Shown: piece after piece, positions 23,194-36,600 of the stretch
How the letters are laid out: each line of letters opens with the position of its first letter
Position numbering within the stretch: position 1 is the stretch's first letter
Assembly (NCBI RefSeq): GCF_023101765.2
Contig: NC_064227.1
Location: 4,845,592 to 4,909,591 of the forward strand
DNA length: 64,000 nt
From: Spodoptera frugiperda
Lineage: Eukaryota; Arthropoda; Insecta; Lepidoptera; Noctuidae
Direction of reading: 5' to 3'
Made by a program: the position numbers and the translations under genes
Notes under the pieces: model-generated
What the model saw: the letters and a program-made list of their open reading frames with translations, nothing else
Database searches by the model: none
Told to the model about the DNA's origin: nothing

Positions 23194-25382
23194 TATAATT
23201 CGAAATGGTTTTATTGACTACTTCTTAAATGTATAATTAAGTTGACTTGAAAGTTTACTGATCATCACAATTAGTTTCGTTGATTTATAGCCTAGATACC
23301 TAAAGTGTCTAAAGTATTGATAATATTTGAACATATTTTGTTTCTTACTTCTATTTTACTCTATATATTGTCAAAGTATAATTCGATAAATCGTCAAATG
23401 ATCTTAAATAGTCCATTATCGTATAAATACTCGTTCTAGTACAAACTATACGTTTTTCTTTCTCAGTCAGGATCAATATTAGGATCAAAAATATAGATAT
23501 GAAAACTCAATATAGAAATGAAATGAAAAACATATAGAAATGATGAGAAGATATGTAAAACTCTCAAATAACCGTGGAAAATGAGTAAAATTTTTGTATA
23601 TTTTTTGATCCTAAATATGTAATTTTGATCCTGAAGGACAATAGCCATTTTTATTTTATTTTATTTATATACATATATAATTTAGTCGCAGTGCAATAGA
23701 TATGTTACGCATTTAAATATTAAAATATATTTTTAAAATATTTTTTTCTAGCAAAGTATTATAATCGTCTTATGGAAATATTTTGTCAACGTAAACGTGT
23801 TTTTTTTTCTAATTAAATTATATATAGGATGTATTGTCTATAGTTGTATATGTCGGGACGACGAGTGATATAGGCATATATTTTCTTAGCTCACTCTTAT
23901 TGTGGAAATTAGTACAATTCGGTTGTAATAATAATAATTACATAGAAAAAACGTTATTTGTAAATTTCTTGCTCAAAAATCTCGATGTTTTTTATACTCG
24001 TTAGCTAAAAATCCTTGGTATCATAAACAGAAAAGCAATGTTTAAACTAAAATGACACTTGTGATTAAAGTAGTAGAGTACATTATTAAATAGTATGCCC
24101 ACTCGTCCCTCCGACTCGTAATTCCTATTAAATCAAGTTATGGTCCAGTATTTTTTATTATTAATAATTGTAATCTAGTTATTATCAATATAACTGTGAA
24201 GACTGCTTATTAGTGGTTCGTCAATTAAGATGTAACGGGTTCCGTTTGGTTCTGTGGTGGTATTACCTGTTTTGCGGATCTCTAGAATTGTCGCGAGGGA
24301 ATATGGTCCTTAGTGTCCCTTCACACGGTTCAGCATTAAGTATAAATGTTGTGTGTAGGTATCTTGGAGCCGTCTAAATGTGATGTGGAGTGACCGAGAC
24401 AAAAAATGTACATTTAAAGTGTCCAACACTGAAACAGTAATTTAGTTCCCACATAGTATAGTTTTTATTGTCATAGCTCAAAAAAGTTTTTTAATATTTT
24501 TTTTTGTTGGTCTCGGTCACTGCGCAGTGGCAACGAAATGTTTAGTGAATGTATATTAGAATGATTTTGGCGGGTAATGTTTGTGCGCGTGAGGTCCCGT
24601 GCGTGCCATTTTAGGCTTAGATAATTATACGCATAGATAGTTTCAATTTTATATTGCCGTGTAGAGTTAAGTAGGTATACAGTATATACGATTCTCTCTT
24701 TCATTTTTTTTTATTACGTCCCATATACAGCAGGTCACTTTTCACTTTTCTGTCCATACGATTTTCAACTTTATTATTTTGTTATAAGGTCGAAAATCGA
24801 ATGAAAAGTAATTGACAAATTGATTCAGGTCGTCCTGCTGGTCTGTCAATCTTCAAGCATTTTAATTTGCTATCTCTTATAATATTTGAGCGCATTTATT
24901 TAATTTTTGCAACTGAAATCTTTTGAAAAACGTTTTTTTTCGCGCAAACATCCCGCCTTTCGGTTAACCAAAGATGCGCGTATAGTGTTAATGATGGTAG
25001 GTGAACATAGGCAACTGGGTGTCGCAGCTACTTAGTGTAACTAGTATAAGGTAATCCTACTCTGTAATTTACTGTTTATATTTATATAAAGTGATTGTTA
25101 GACGATCCAATCGAAATATAGTAAAAAAACTACAGTCGAGTGCTGAAATAGTCCAAAAGTAGTGTTTTTAGTGTACACGAAAAAAGATTTCAATGTTATT
25201 CGAGTTTGATTTTCAAATTCGTAACGGTTTTTTTCACTATACTTCGATTGAACATCTACCGTCAAAAAATTTCGTCATTGTATCGTTTAGGAACTAATTC
25301 TTCGGCTCAATTTCATTAATGTCTTGAGGCAACATTTGACGTTTTGTTTTACAAAATTAAAGCCAGTCATTCAAGCCACTTT

Positions 25383-25518
25383 TGTCCGAATACTCAAACG
25401 CTACTCAATTTTAAGTTGTTAAATATCGTGCTATCTCTGTCATTTTATAAAGAATTGATAGGGACAGAACTAGTTTTGAGAGCGTCTTAAAATTGAGTAG
25501 CATTTGAGTATTCGGACA
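25383..25518. mobile_element. Hairpin MITE, TGTCCGAATACTCAAACG arms
   Basis: The left arm TGTCCGAATACTCAAACGCT and its continuation to 25414 are mirrored by the right arm (25487-25518) AGCATTTGAGTATTCGGACA. Arms of about 32 bases differ at few positions. The loop is about 70 bases with no reading frame. Confidence 0.75.
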
Positions 25519-27035
25519 TTTGTGTAATAGTTATTTTGACGTAACATTACAAACATACCACAAAATGTTGCAGGGTATTGTCATGCAATCATGGAATGTC
25601 ATTCACAATTTGTTCTAACGTGCCTGTTATGTGCGAGGTTTGGAAATTTGCTTTTTTAGACTCTAATTACTAGTTTTATAAAGTCCAGAATCCTTCACAC
25701 ACCAATGTTAATGTATTTGTTCAAGTTTTTATTGGTGTTGGAACGTTCTGGATTCATTCATTACAACTATGTATGTACTGTGTGAGTGGTAGTTTGTAAA
25801 TTTTTTGTCACTCATATTGTGTAGACTAAGCCCTATAACACTAAAACGATACTCCAACTATTAGTTAACTAAACAAGTGACTATTTAGTCCAATTGCGAT
25901 TGGAGGAACTTTTTGTTCTACGTTTTGTAGCTCAATAGTTGATGAGACAAGTTAGTTGGCGTATCATATATTTGTATGATTCAAAAGAATGCTAGATTAA
26001 ACCTCAATGTTCCATGTTGTAAACGTACGCCCGAGAAAAGTGTTGCTGTAGCTTTTAAGATGTAAAAATGTTGCAAGGTTTTTAATGATGATATTAAAAG
26101 AAACGTAATTATAACATTATCCGTAAAACCGCCTTCTTAAGAACTGTATTGTGCCAATTTTTATATTTCCCCTCTGCAATTGACGCATTCCATTTTTTAT
26201 TTCGTTTTCCATATTTGTGTTTGTCCCAATAAATTGTACCTTTTTTTTCGTAGTTTGCAACACTCGTTGATGTTCCAAAAAGTCGTGGAGATTGTTTTCA
26301 GTATTTTTTTTTATTGGATTGTTGTGATATAGACGAATGCAATGGTTCTAACTACAGTCTCTCATGACATCGACAAGATATCTTTCACTTTACTAACGCA
26401 AATAGTTCTTAAACTTTATATTTAGTTTGTAAGCAAAGTGATCTAAGTGTTTGGTTAAATTTTGTATTGTACAGAAAACTGCATGGTGATTGGTCGAACG
26501 AAATTAACTTTTGTCGACTTTGAACACACTGTACTGTTAATAGGGGATATTGTTTTGTCTATAAGGTTGCGTTTTGATTTAGCTAAAGATGAGTTACATT
26601 GACTTTAATTCAATGAGGGTTTTCTAGATGACGCCAATGTACTAAAAAGTTCTTAGTCATTTACAGCCCAATGGCTTGGCGCCCAAAAGCTGTTTATTGG
26701 TCTAGATACTGACTGCCTTCAGCGATAAGCAAAGTATACGTGAAAAACATTCAAAGAACGTCTCTAGTCCAGTCAAAACGCAACTTTATTGAACGGAATC
26801 AAGAGCTAAAATGCATCAAACATTAACACTATTTTACAGTGCAGTGAAAAGTCACATTATATCGACATGCATAAAGAAATCGTACTCACTGTAACGTTAG
26901 TAGCTACTAGATAGCACAAACATTTATTTTATTTGTATTCGAGTACCATCTTTTATATTTCACACTTTTTTTGTATGAGTATAATAGCGCTGGATCGCTA
27001 TTGTGTACAGCCTTGGAAAACAAAAATTTGAAATT

Positions 27036-27185
27036 GGAAACACACTATTAAAACACCCTGATTGGTCACTTTTCACTATGTCTAAAATGTGATTGGTTGC
27101 AGTTTGACACATGTCAATTTTGACATCTGTCAATTTTGACAGCTGTCATCGGTATAACGTTTAAGTGTTTTAATAGTTTGTTTCC
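27036..27185. mobile_element. Hairpin MITE with internal TGACA repeats
   Basis: The ends GGAAACACACTATTAAAAC and GTTTTAATAGTTTGTTTCC are inverted copies. Between them lie CAATCA boxes and a short tandem of TGTCAATTTTGACA and TGTCATC motifs (27105-27148). The termini are of the short lepidopteran MITE type. Confidence 0.7.
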
Positions 27186-27540
27186 GTTTAAATGAGTTTG
27201 TTTTGTACACTTTGTTTATTTTTTATTTGACTGTAGTGAAGTTTTAGTTAGCATTGGTAACGATTATGTACAGTTTTTTTTTTTATAGAAAAGAAATGTT
27301 TAGTTTTGTACACATTTTGTTTAAGACATCACACTGTAATGTAAATCTTACGAAGACTTATTTATTTTTTATGTAACCGCCTGTATTATTTCAATTGTAA
27401 AAATATATAAGAAATTATCTATATTTGTGTTTTATTTGAAGTGCTGGAGTTATTCCTATAAAATTAGCTTTAAACAACCTATAAGTACAACATAATTGTG
27501 TAACACACAAAAACATTGCATTATTCCTGTAAGGACTGTT

Positions 27541-27680
27541 TACCAGTAAGAGTTTGCTTTATGTTTTTTTACGAAATTGCTTTGAGTGGCCAGCTACAAT
27601 GAACCAACCAATCACAGTGCCGAATTCGTTCTCCTTTCTATTTCATAAAACGTAGGTAAGGCAAACTGGTACTAAGGATA
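27541..27680. mobile_element. CCAAT-hairpin MITE (diverged)
   Basis: It starts TACCAGTAAGAGTTTGC and ends GCAAACTGGTACTAAGGATA, with CAACCAATCACAGTGCCG inside. Outer and inner blocks match the complete copy at 35568-35723. Confidence 0.65.
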
Positions 27681-27795
27681 CTGAACTAGCGACCTTATAA
27701 AGTTAGGGAGTCACTGAATGCAAACAGATTTCTTCAAACCAGCTGTTCTCGAAGTTGTTATGATGATAAATGATAAATGATATTTATTTTGCAAA

Positions 27796-28007
27796 TCTAT
27801 ACTTACTAATATTATAAAGCTGAAGAGTTTGTTTGTTTGATTGTTTGTTTGTTTGAACGCGCTAATCTCCGGAACTACTGGTCCGATTTGAATAATTCTT
27901 TTTGTGTTGGATAGCGCATTTATCGAGGAAGGTTATAGGCTATAAAACATCACGCTATGATCAATAGGGACCGAGCAGAGCGGGTGAAACCGCGCGGAAG
28001 TAGCTAG
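27796..28007 (+). mobile_element. Short non-autonomous Helitron
   Basis: It starts with TC (TCTATACTTACTAATATT) after an A and ends CTAG before a T, the expected AT insertion. Inside are GAAGAGTTTGTTTGTTTGAT, AACGCGCTAATCTCC, GGCTATAAAACATCACGC and GGGTGAAACCGCGCGGAAG. A second copy, split by another element, is at 50219-50820. Confidence 0.8.
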
Positions 28008-28431
28008 TAGGTTATAAAATAACACTTTAACACGTCAATCTCTTAAATAACTAGATGAGGCCGATTGACTGGCTGGCAAAACAGATTGACTACGACATAC
28101 TGCCTAGTTTGTCTCAGGTTCGACAAAACCCAGATTCTGGAACTGTATGTGGTATTCAGTGTATGGTAAGCCCCTATACTCACGCCCCTATTACATGGAA
28201 CACGGCTGGTGTAAACTGCGACGTGATTTGTGTAGTGCACCTCTGTCTGTTTTTGCGGGGATGAAAAAATGACATTGTTTGGTCTTATACCTGCCGCATT
28301 TTTTCGCCATCGACCCACACGACAGCATTTCCATCCCCATCATATAGATGGTTGGCAAGTCACAGGAATGAGCTGTCGTCCGCGGTATTTTCGAACCGAT
28401 ACGACCTTTAAACCTTAAAGAAAAGCGCGTA

Positions 28432-28552
28432 CTCAATTTTTAAAAGCCGGCAATGCACCTGTTACTCCTGTGGTGCGAAGGGTGTCCATGGGCGGCGCTG
28501 ATCGCTTACCATCAGGTGACCCGTGTGCTCGTTTCCCCTATTCCATAAAAAA
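28432..28552 (+). repeat. Interspersed repeat, GCTTACCATCA family
   Basis: AAAGCCGGCAATGCACC, CTCCTGTGGTGCGAAGGGTG, GGCGGCGCTGATCGCTTACC and ATTCCATAAAAAAAT, ending in an A run. Confidence 0.72.
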
Positions 28553-29430
28553 ATATGTTTTTTACATTATGTAAGACCTTGTGATCTCTAGTCGTACTTC
28601 TAGACAGACTATAGAATAACAAACAGTGGAATTGAATGGTAGGCATCAATTACCTATAAAGGCATTTTTACAGCCGACTATAATGTAGGCTGACCTTTAC
28701 TGAAACAGCGACCCTGTCACGTATAAGCCATGACTTCCAAACTTTCCAATTTATCTTTAGTTTGTTTAAATATTGTTATGAATATTTTGTCTCCTGCCCA
28801 ACATGGATCAGAATTTATTAAGTATTTGATCTATGATTTTCCAGCTTCACTCATTTAACTTCCAATCGCGTAGGAGTATCAAAAATAAAGTCTAGCCTGT
28901 CGGCGGAAATTAAAATAAAAAAACCTTCCAACCACATCATTAAAGCACTAGAACTCCCCCCCCTACCACAAACACGAACACTAAAAGATTAAAAATAAAC
29001 GTATAAAAGCCGACTTGTTTCAGAACTCGGAAAAACGTATCAAAGTTTTAACAGTTTGCTATCTGGGCAATCGATCTAACGTTATTAAGACATCAATCAG
29101 TTACAATGGGGCTGGTGGGAAGGCTGGGAGGGGGGTGAACTAATCAAAACTTGGGGTACAAGACCCGGGACACGAGTTGGGGGGCTGTGGCCGCAATGAG
29201 CGATTGTACAGACAAACTTTTACCTAGACGCTTTGTATTTACGTAGTACAGTTTTAATTAATCAGTTAGGTAGCGGTCGAGTTGAGTGAATTACTTGTTG
29301 AGTTTCATGTTTTCTTATTTGGTCGATATTTAACGTTGTGTACAGAGAGAATGGTCGTTTATTTGGTCATTGATAAGCAAGGAATATTGTCGATTAGTGG
29401 ACTTTTGCATTGCATTGCCATTTGAAATTC

Positions 29431-29605
29431 AGGCCACCACAGATGGGGCCCAGTAATGCTGATGCCTGATCCGGAGCTGCGGATTACCAAGCCTAACTGG
29501 GGCTCCGTCTCGAAAAGCAGGAGTAGGAACGGGGTGGTTTTTAGTCGGTAAGAGTGACGTACGACTGACGGCGAAGGCGGGAGAAGTCGTTGAATGATTT
29601 TGCGA
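29431..29605 (+). mobile_element. CGGAGCTGCGG SINE, long-head form
   Basis: The head is extended by CCACCACAGATGGGGCCCAG and TGATGCCTGATCCGGAGCTG. The body runs to GGCGGGAGAAGTCGTTGAAT. The same extended head occurs in the minus copy at 43225-43408. Confidence 0.75.
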
Positions 29606-29961
29606 TCTGATTTAACCAAAGCCGGTACCTGGTACTTAATTATCCAGAATATCTCAAAAACTAGAAGTCTGAATTAAAAATGGCTCACATTTTTAAACCT
29701 CATTAAACGCACCCACCATCCCCATGTAACTAGACGAGGATGATGTATTGAATAGGCAAGTTTAAATCGAAGAAATACTGAACTTCCTACATATAAACTC
29801 CTAAAACCAGTGGGTGCTACTTAAATGAATTAGTCCAAGACATTTCAAAATCAGTTCCCTATCCACCGCCCACACAGGTATTTCCATAACGGTCAGATTA
29901 ATTACGTAGGCTCTAATACGAATTACGTAAATACCAGTGATTATAAACTTAGGAATTAGGA

Positions 29962-30095
29962 TATTCCGGAGCTGCGGACAACGTAACAGGTTACCGGGGC
30001 TCCGGCTCAAAGCAGGAGAAGGAGCGGGGTGGGTTACTAACTAAAAAGTCAGCCACAGTCTGTCATTTCCTCTCTCCTCACCCAATTCAAAGGAT
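29962..30095 (+). mobile_element. CGGAGCTGCGG SINE (diverged)
   Basis: TCCGGAGCTGCGGACAACG, GGTTACCGGGGCTCCGGCTC and GGAGCGGGGTGGG are clear. The 3' half (TCACCCAATTCAAAGGATG) is decayed. Confidence 0.7.
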
Positions 30096-30169
30096 GATAT
30101 GACTCGACTTAAAAAAATACTTACCTAATACCTAGGACCTAATACCTTTGTCTTCATTCATATGATAAT

Positions 30170-30258
30170 GAGAACTAGGTCCTATAGGACATATTCTCCT
30201 AGGGTTCTATAGGACCAAGTTCTCCTAGGGTCCTAGGTTCCTATAGGACCTAGTTTTA
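30170..30258. repeat. Short palindromic minisatellite of CCTAGG / CCTATAGG units
   Basis: The motifs TAGGTCCTATAGGAC, TCTCCTAGGGTTCTATAGG and TCTCCTAGGGTCC recur in tandem over about 90 bases. Each unit is itself near-palindromic. Confidence 0.7.
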
Positions 30259-30713
30259 ATTATCCTATTCTTTAATCTACTGAGTACAAAAATTCAATCT
30301 ACTGAGACTAGTTTCTTCGTGTCTTGAGATCACATGCGGTGAGGTTGGGACGTTAAAAACATTTCAGCTGTAGGTAATCAACAGTTCGTGACATTCCCCA
30401 CTGCTGCACTATATGCCTTCTCTGCCTCTGGATACGTAGGGTGTCTCTTAAGGCTGGTTGGAGATCGCGATAGAGAGTACTGCTGCCTGGTTTCTGTCAA
30501 ATGTGTAGACCCTTGGTCGAGTCGTTTTTTGTTTCGCCTCACCATATATAAGGCATTAGTTTAGGTTCTGTATACAGACTTGGCTTTAGTATCTTTCTAG
30601 TAACACTTCTACAGTTTTATTATATGGTCCTCAGGTTAGTATAGCTTTTGAGATATTTTGGATTAAACAAAGGGATCTAAATAGATAAAAATACCCAAAT
30701 ATTGTATTGAAGT

Positions 30714-31050
30714 TGCCTCGTTGGTTTACTGCTCATGAGTGCTACTCGGGTCGTCGAATATGGGGTTCAGTTCCCAGGTCGAGGCGTGTTATTAAGGTTT
30801 TTCAGTTTTTCGAAAATTTCTCGTTAATATCTAGTGCAATTTTTTTTATTACAGGCTTTGTCAGTCGAGGGGTGGGGGAAGCAAGATAGTAAGTAAGGGA
30901 TCTTGAATTTGATTCCCGAGTAAATAATTGTGTATGTGTAACATTCGACTTTTCGAAAATTCTCGTAGCAACATGCAGTTTGGAATTTTGCAGGTTTTAT
31001 AACATGGGATTTATAACATTACTGATATGTTATAAGTACTGTTACATTTT
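30714..31050 (+). mobile_element. Decayed tRNA-headed SINE
   Basis: GCCTCGTTGG, GTTCAGTTCCCAGGTCGAGG and GGTTTTTCAGTTTTTCGAAA follow the order of the intact copy at 46813-47055. A second body fragment (TTTTCGAAAATTCTCGTAGC, ATGGGATTTATAACA) follows from about 30945. Confidence 0.5.
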
Positions 31051-31164
31051 ATATTATGTGTGAGCTCTGCCCATCCTCTTCAGGTAAATAACCTGTTACT
31101 ATATTATTCTTAAACTAAATGAGGGGTAAGGGTGAATGAAAAATAATCAGACAATTATGCTCAG

Positions 31165-33677
31165 GAGTATGTAACTATCTTTATTTCTCAAAAAAACCAC
31201 CAATTAATATACATTTTAAAACATTAATTTATTAATGGATAGGTTAAATTGTATACCTACGTACGGACAGGCGCGGCCTCAATATCATATAATATTATTA
31301 TACCTATATACTGCGTAGTACATGCAACGCGAATTATTGTCCAAATTACATATTTATTGTCCGTGATAGACCGCGCTGCGAACTATCGATGATAGGTAAG
31401 TGACACTATGTTAAAATATATTGTCATAGTCATATAATCATACAATATATGTTGAAATATCGAATGCACAATCTACGTAAATTGACTAGATAATTGAAGA
31501 ATAGTTTTTTGACATTTATTTTTTTTCATTTCGTACGAGTATCCGAACGGAGCGCCAGTGTTGCCACAATAAAGACTTTTCCCCGATTTAAGGGTAATCA
31601 AATCTTTATTGATATTGGGTTGTATGCATTCGATAATTCACTAGAATTACATTTTTTTTTCATGTCCATTGATATGGCTAGATCATATGTGTTAGTTACG
31701 TCTGCGATGCAATCGCAGGGATATGTAACTGTGAAGAAACTACATTTTTAGTTATTGAAATGTTTCCAATTATATTTTCTTTAGTTAAACACCTATTTTT
31801 AATACGCATCCAATAAACACTACTCAATGTATTTATCGACTAACTACCTAACTATTAATGACTTTAAAAGACAATAAAATAATTTGTAAAATTCTACAGA
31901 ATATTGTTAGAAAATTATATATAATATAAATAAAAATATGTATAGATATCTCGCTAAATCGTAACATGTAGGTACAGGCCGTCGTAAGACGGTCCACGTA
32001 ATAAATAGAAGATTAATGAATTCATTGACTTCTTAAAGCCACAATATATGACGTGTAATATAATTTTAAAGCCAAATTTTATAGTCTGTGAGTTTATGTC
32101 GACTCATTGTCGATACTTATATGTCGATAGTTGATTAGATATAATAATATATATAGTACACAAATAGGTAACAACTTCCTTAGAATTACAGCCTTCACTT
32201 TCAGTGCGATTCCGATTAATTTACACAGTTAGGAGATCTGCCAAGGTTTGGAGACGAGTTGCTCTGCGCGTGAGTCATATTGGAGAGAATGGTTGGTGTT
32301 ACTCATTGAACAGAAGATGCTCGGGCCATCGATCCGCGGCTGCTTCGTTCCTATATTAAAATCCATTAGTACACAAATATTAAATAAGCCGCGAGCGGCG
32401 CATTACTAATTTACAATTAACTATGTATTACAATAAACATGAAACATTTAAATGTAGTTAAAGCATTTTTCTGCCGGGACTCGGTTGCGCTGCCATTCGT
32501 ATCACTCGAAGTATAACGTAGTATTGTCTGCCCGCACAGCCGAAGCCCACCTAGCCGTCTTGAAGGCTTTTGATTTATAATACATGGTAACCATATACTT
32601 AGCGACTAATCACAACAATTATCAACTATTTTGGAGAAAACATATATAGGTCTCAAGCTTAAGTATCTTCATCGTTACTATGTATTAGCTTTCAAATACA
32701 TAAACAGAAATTCAACTTAAATAGCAGAAAATGTCCATCATATGGCAGTCAACTGCTAAAATTATACAAATACAAAGTAATAATACTGGTTACAAATAAT
32801 ATATGGTTCTAAGATACAGTACGGAGAATGAGCAGTGAAGGTTAGTAAAACTATTCCTTTGAAGGACGAAGCTAGAAGAATATTTTCCGCTTCGATTCTG
32901 TTGAGGTCGTCGGGCTCGGACTGTACCTCATAATATTAATAAAAACTTTTTCGATTAAGAAAGAAACACGCGGAATATTCTTTGTTATTCAATAAATGTT
33001 GCGATCAAATTTTCAATAAAGTCGAATCGAAGCGAAAAGCAGATAATAACTTCCAACTGGCTAGCCACCAAGTTTTATAATCATACTCGATTATTAAAAT
33101 CCTAATATATAAATGGAATATTTCCTTGTCACGCTTATAACTCTACTAAACATCAAATTGTAAACATCCATACAGATTATTGTCAGATTACTTTTTTAAA
33201 CATTTTATTGTCACGATTTACTTATCTGGAATTGACGGCAATAAGATAATTGCTCGAATCGTATATATAATGTATTATTGTCACAATCGGAAGTACCGTA
33301 TAACATTATTATGTCCGTTCGACCTAGGGACTCGAACATTCCAAGAAGAAATCCTCCTAAATCCTTAAACCTATCGAAAAATACAATGCGATTATTCAAA
33401 AGGGGTATATTAAAATTCAGAGATCGCATATCTACATCGAAAAACTTCGGTTTATAAATATAAAAATATTGAAAGATAATGCAGAGAAAGCTCGCATCTT
33501 AAGTGACGAGGGTCGTCTAAGCGAAAGCGTTAAAGATATGCTTTCGATATGACAATTTAATACTGATATTTGGATTTAAAGCCCATAAAGTGTTTTGTAC
33601 AATAAGGGAGATAGTCCCTGCAGTAGAATGTTGTAGAACGCTGGTTCGTCCTGTGGGTCCGAGTGCCCGGGGGCTGT
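31165..33677 (-). other. Probable 3' UTR of the minus-strand secreted-protein gene
   Basis: Continuous non-coding DNA runs downstream of the stop at 33678-33680, almost free of the window's common repeats. An AATAAA signal on the minus strand (TTTATT at 31191-31196) would end the transcript near 31165-31180. The extent is inferred from the lack of repeats and the signal alone. Confidence 0.5.
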
Positions 33678-36600
33678 TCAGTAGTAGGGGACGAATTCGG
33701 GGGCTGCGTACTCTAAGTAGGGGTGGTATATAGCGCGGCGGGCCGGAGGCAGTATCACGTCCGAGTAGCGCGAGAACTGCGAGATCTGGCGACTGCCAGC
33801 CGGTGGTTTCCTACAAACAAACAAACGACACAAAGTTTATTTCGTTGCGGGATCCAAGACAGTCATTCATTTCCCTGGGACGCGCCGGACTTCAGTGTTC
33901 CGGTGTTTTCATGTTTGTATCTACTGTAGATCCTGGCTTACAGGAATTGCAGCGGTATGGGAGGTTGTGGCGGGCTTGTCCCAATTAAAAAAAAAGTTTA
34001 AACACCAACCTTGACATTAACAAAGTATTTCTATTTAAAAAAGCATTCAAGCAAGTCCTTATTAGAAAATTCTTCATTCGCTTTGATACACAATATCTAC
34101 TTAAAAACGAATTCCTTTCTCTTTGTGTTAGGGAAACGTAAAACTACTTAAATGTCAGTCCTTTATTACGTCTTACTTTATAATTAGTGAAAATATTGTA
34201 TTTTCTATAATGATATGTTTTGTCAAAAGAACAAAACTTAAAACTTTCTCTCTTTGTGTTTCAAAAGAGCCTTTTGGGATTATTTTTGTTAACAGAGAAC
34301 TGGGAATATCAGCTTTATGTCAATGCACGGAGGATATAAACTTACTTGCTGTGCCTAGAAGTTGGTTCATCAGCAGGGTACTCCAACAGTGGCTGCAAAC
34401 CTCGAGGCTCCTGTTCACCATAGGATCCATACACGTAGTCATCACTGTTAAAGAAATATTCAATTAGTAAAATTGACCTGAAATATGTACCATTTTCATA
34501 ATGTAATTAGTCTAAAGATAAATGATCCTATTACTATTGCTATATTTCATGATATCAAAGGGTAGTGGCGATCTGATATCTTTGTCCGTAAATGACTAAC
34601 TTCCAGCCTCAGCTCAATCTGATTAAAGCCTCAATGCTGACCCTAATCTCTCAGGAAAGGCTCCAGAAAATGGAACAAAGCTTTTTTCGCAAAGATATGG
34701 ATTATGTTTAATCAATAATACCGTCTTATCCACTCCCATTTCAAAAACATTATTTAATTAGGTCACTAGACTTAATTTACATAACAAATACCATTTGTTT
34801 GAATCCCTCAAAATTCCTCAATAGCACTCAATAACACGTTCATTTCATTTGAATGAACATTTAAATTAAAAACGAAAACAAAGACCTTACGCAGAAGCAA
34901 TCAGATCGAAATAATGTCACATCGTTTCGAGACGATGCCTTGACATATTAAATAATCAACGGAACATGAAAACGAGGGGAAATAACAGACACAGAACGTT
35001 TAGATACCGAGGATTACATTTCCCTTTGCAAGCACTTTTAATTTTGACAAAAAATCTCGCAGTAATGCCTCGGCCCGGCCGGATTAACGTGAACCCGCCC
35101 AGACGTTTTAAAAGATTTCCTTTCGCTTCACAATTTGTTAGTCGCGTTTTGTTATGTTAAAAAGTACGGCTTCAGTCGCGCAATAACCGGGAAATTCTCG
35201 CAACACGTTTGAAAAGTGAGGTAATTTTTCCAAGTAGGGTGGCAACATCGAATTGAGTAATTGGTAAGTTTCGAACGTGAAGTTTCGAAGTTTGGTAAGT
35301 TTATAGTTTCAAGAAGTTGTTGGCAATTTCTTGTTTGTTTTTTTTTTCTTTCTAACGTGAAAAGTTTCTTACTTTGACCTTGACATTGGTTGCTGTAGAT
35401 TTACATAATAGATAGAAAAGGGGTAAAAATCACAACACGTGAATTTTCGAAACTTCTTCCATACCCTACCTACCCTGTACCATTTAAAACCGCTAAACAT
35501 TGACTTTTAGGCATAGACTGAATCAAAAGAAGATCAATAGATTTAAGATCACTCATCAAAATATCAATACCCTTAGTTTGAGTTCATTTTACGTTGTACG
35601 AAAACAAAACGCGCGCGTTTTCGGCGTTCTGATTGGCCGGCGCGTATGAACCAACCAATCAGAGTGCCGGACGCGCTCTCATTTCGTTGTCGTTCAATGT
35701 AAAGCAAACTCATACTAAGGGTACTGATTAGTAGAACCTGTCAGAAGATATTAAATAGTATGCCTGCTCACCCTCGTCCAGAAGTAAGGTCCTTGAGTTC
35801 CTGCTTCTGCTCAGCTTCGTATTTCCTTTGCAGCTCAAGCACGTGCTCCTGGCGAATCATTTTCTTCAGCGCTTCAAACCTAAAGAATAAAAATAATAAT
35901 TAAATACAGATAACTATTAGATACCTAAAATCGGTTATTCGAAAGTAGCACGGAGTCTGGGATTGTGCCCAATTATAACAATAGGCTCACCCCTTTTTAT
36001 ATGGGACTTACAACACAGTTGGTGAAAAGTGGGTGTACATTGTATAGTGGCATTACATGTCATAATGTGCACCTCTACCCCTTTAGGGATAAAAGGCGTG
36101 ACGATATGATAACTATTAGAAAATGGTCTCTTTGAATTAAATACTTAGATAGTAGTTACTAAGATTTTCGTGCATCTAATTTTAAATAATACATATTTTT
36201 TTAATGTAGCTTAAAATCAAATACTTGTTGTCTAAAATTAAAAAGAATAAATATGAAATAAAATGGTGTGTAAAAAAGAATATTCTATTCTGAAACGCAA
36301 ATATTTCGCGCCATAGCACAGATTAAAAATATTTTTAATTTTTTAAACGACTCCTCACAAATTGTTGCCAGTTAAATAATAAATAAAAAAGTGTCATTTT
36401 TTTATTTATAATCTAAAATAAAATAATGGTTCGAAAATTTATAATAATATATTTTATCGGATTCCTTTGCCCTAAGTAGGTACTTACTTATAAAATTATT
36501 TTTAACGAGCTTTCTTTGACAAGTCCCCGTGGACTCGATTTAATTAGTTAGGGACAGACTTCCATACTTAATTGGAAAGGTAAATCAATTTTAGGCACTT

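Larger units (their letters stand above)
20124..27430 (+). other. Ptp99A: Probable long 3' UTR or 3' flank of Ptp99A
   Basis: No open frame here looks coding. Stretches 20124-21440 and 23210-27430 are largely free of the common repeats that crowd the rest of the window. That would fit a long 3' UTR, but transcription may equally stop earlier: AATAAA overlaps the stop codon region, and others occur further on. It holds a local tandem duplication (20191-20428), a Helitron end, hairpin MITEs, a mariner-type MITE (22853-23193) and two hairpin elements (25383-25518 and 27036-27185). The end near 27430 is a guess from the change to repeat-rich DNA. Confidence 0.35.
27431..31164. other. Repeat-rich spacer between convergent genes
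   Basis: The plus-strand phosphatase gene and the minus-strand secreted-protein gene converge here. The spacer holds a hairpin MITE, a Helitron, a GCTTACCATCA repeat, two CGGAGCTGCGG SINEs and a decayed tRNA-headed SINE. I see no coding exon in it. Confidence 0.6.
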
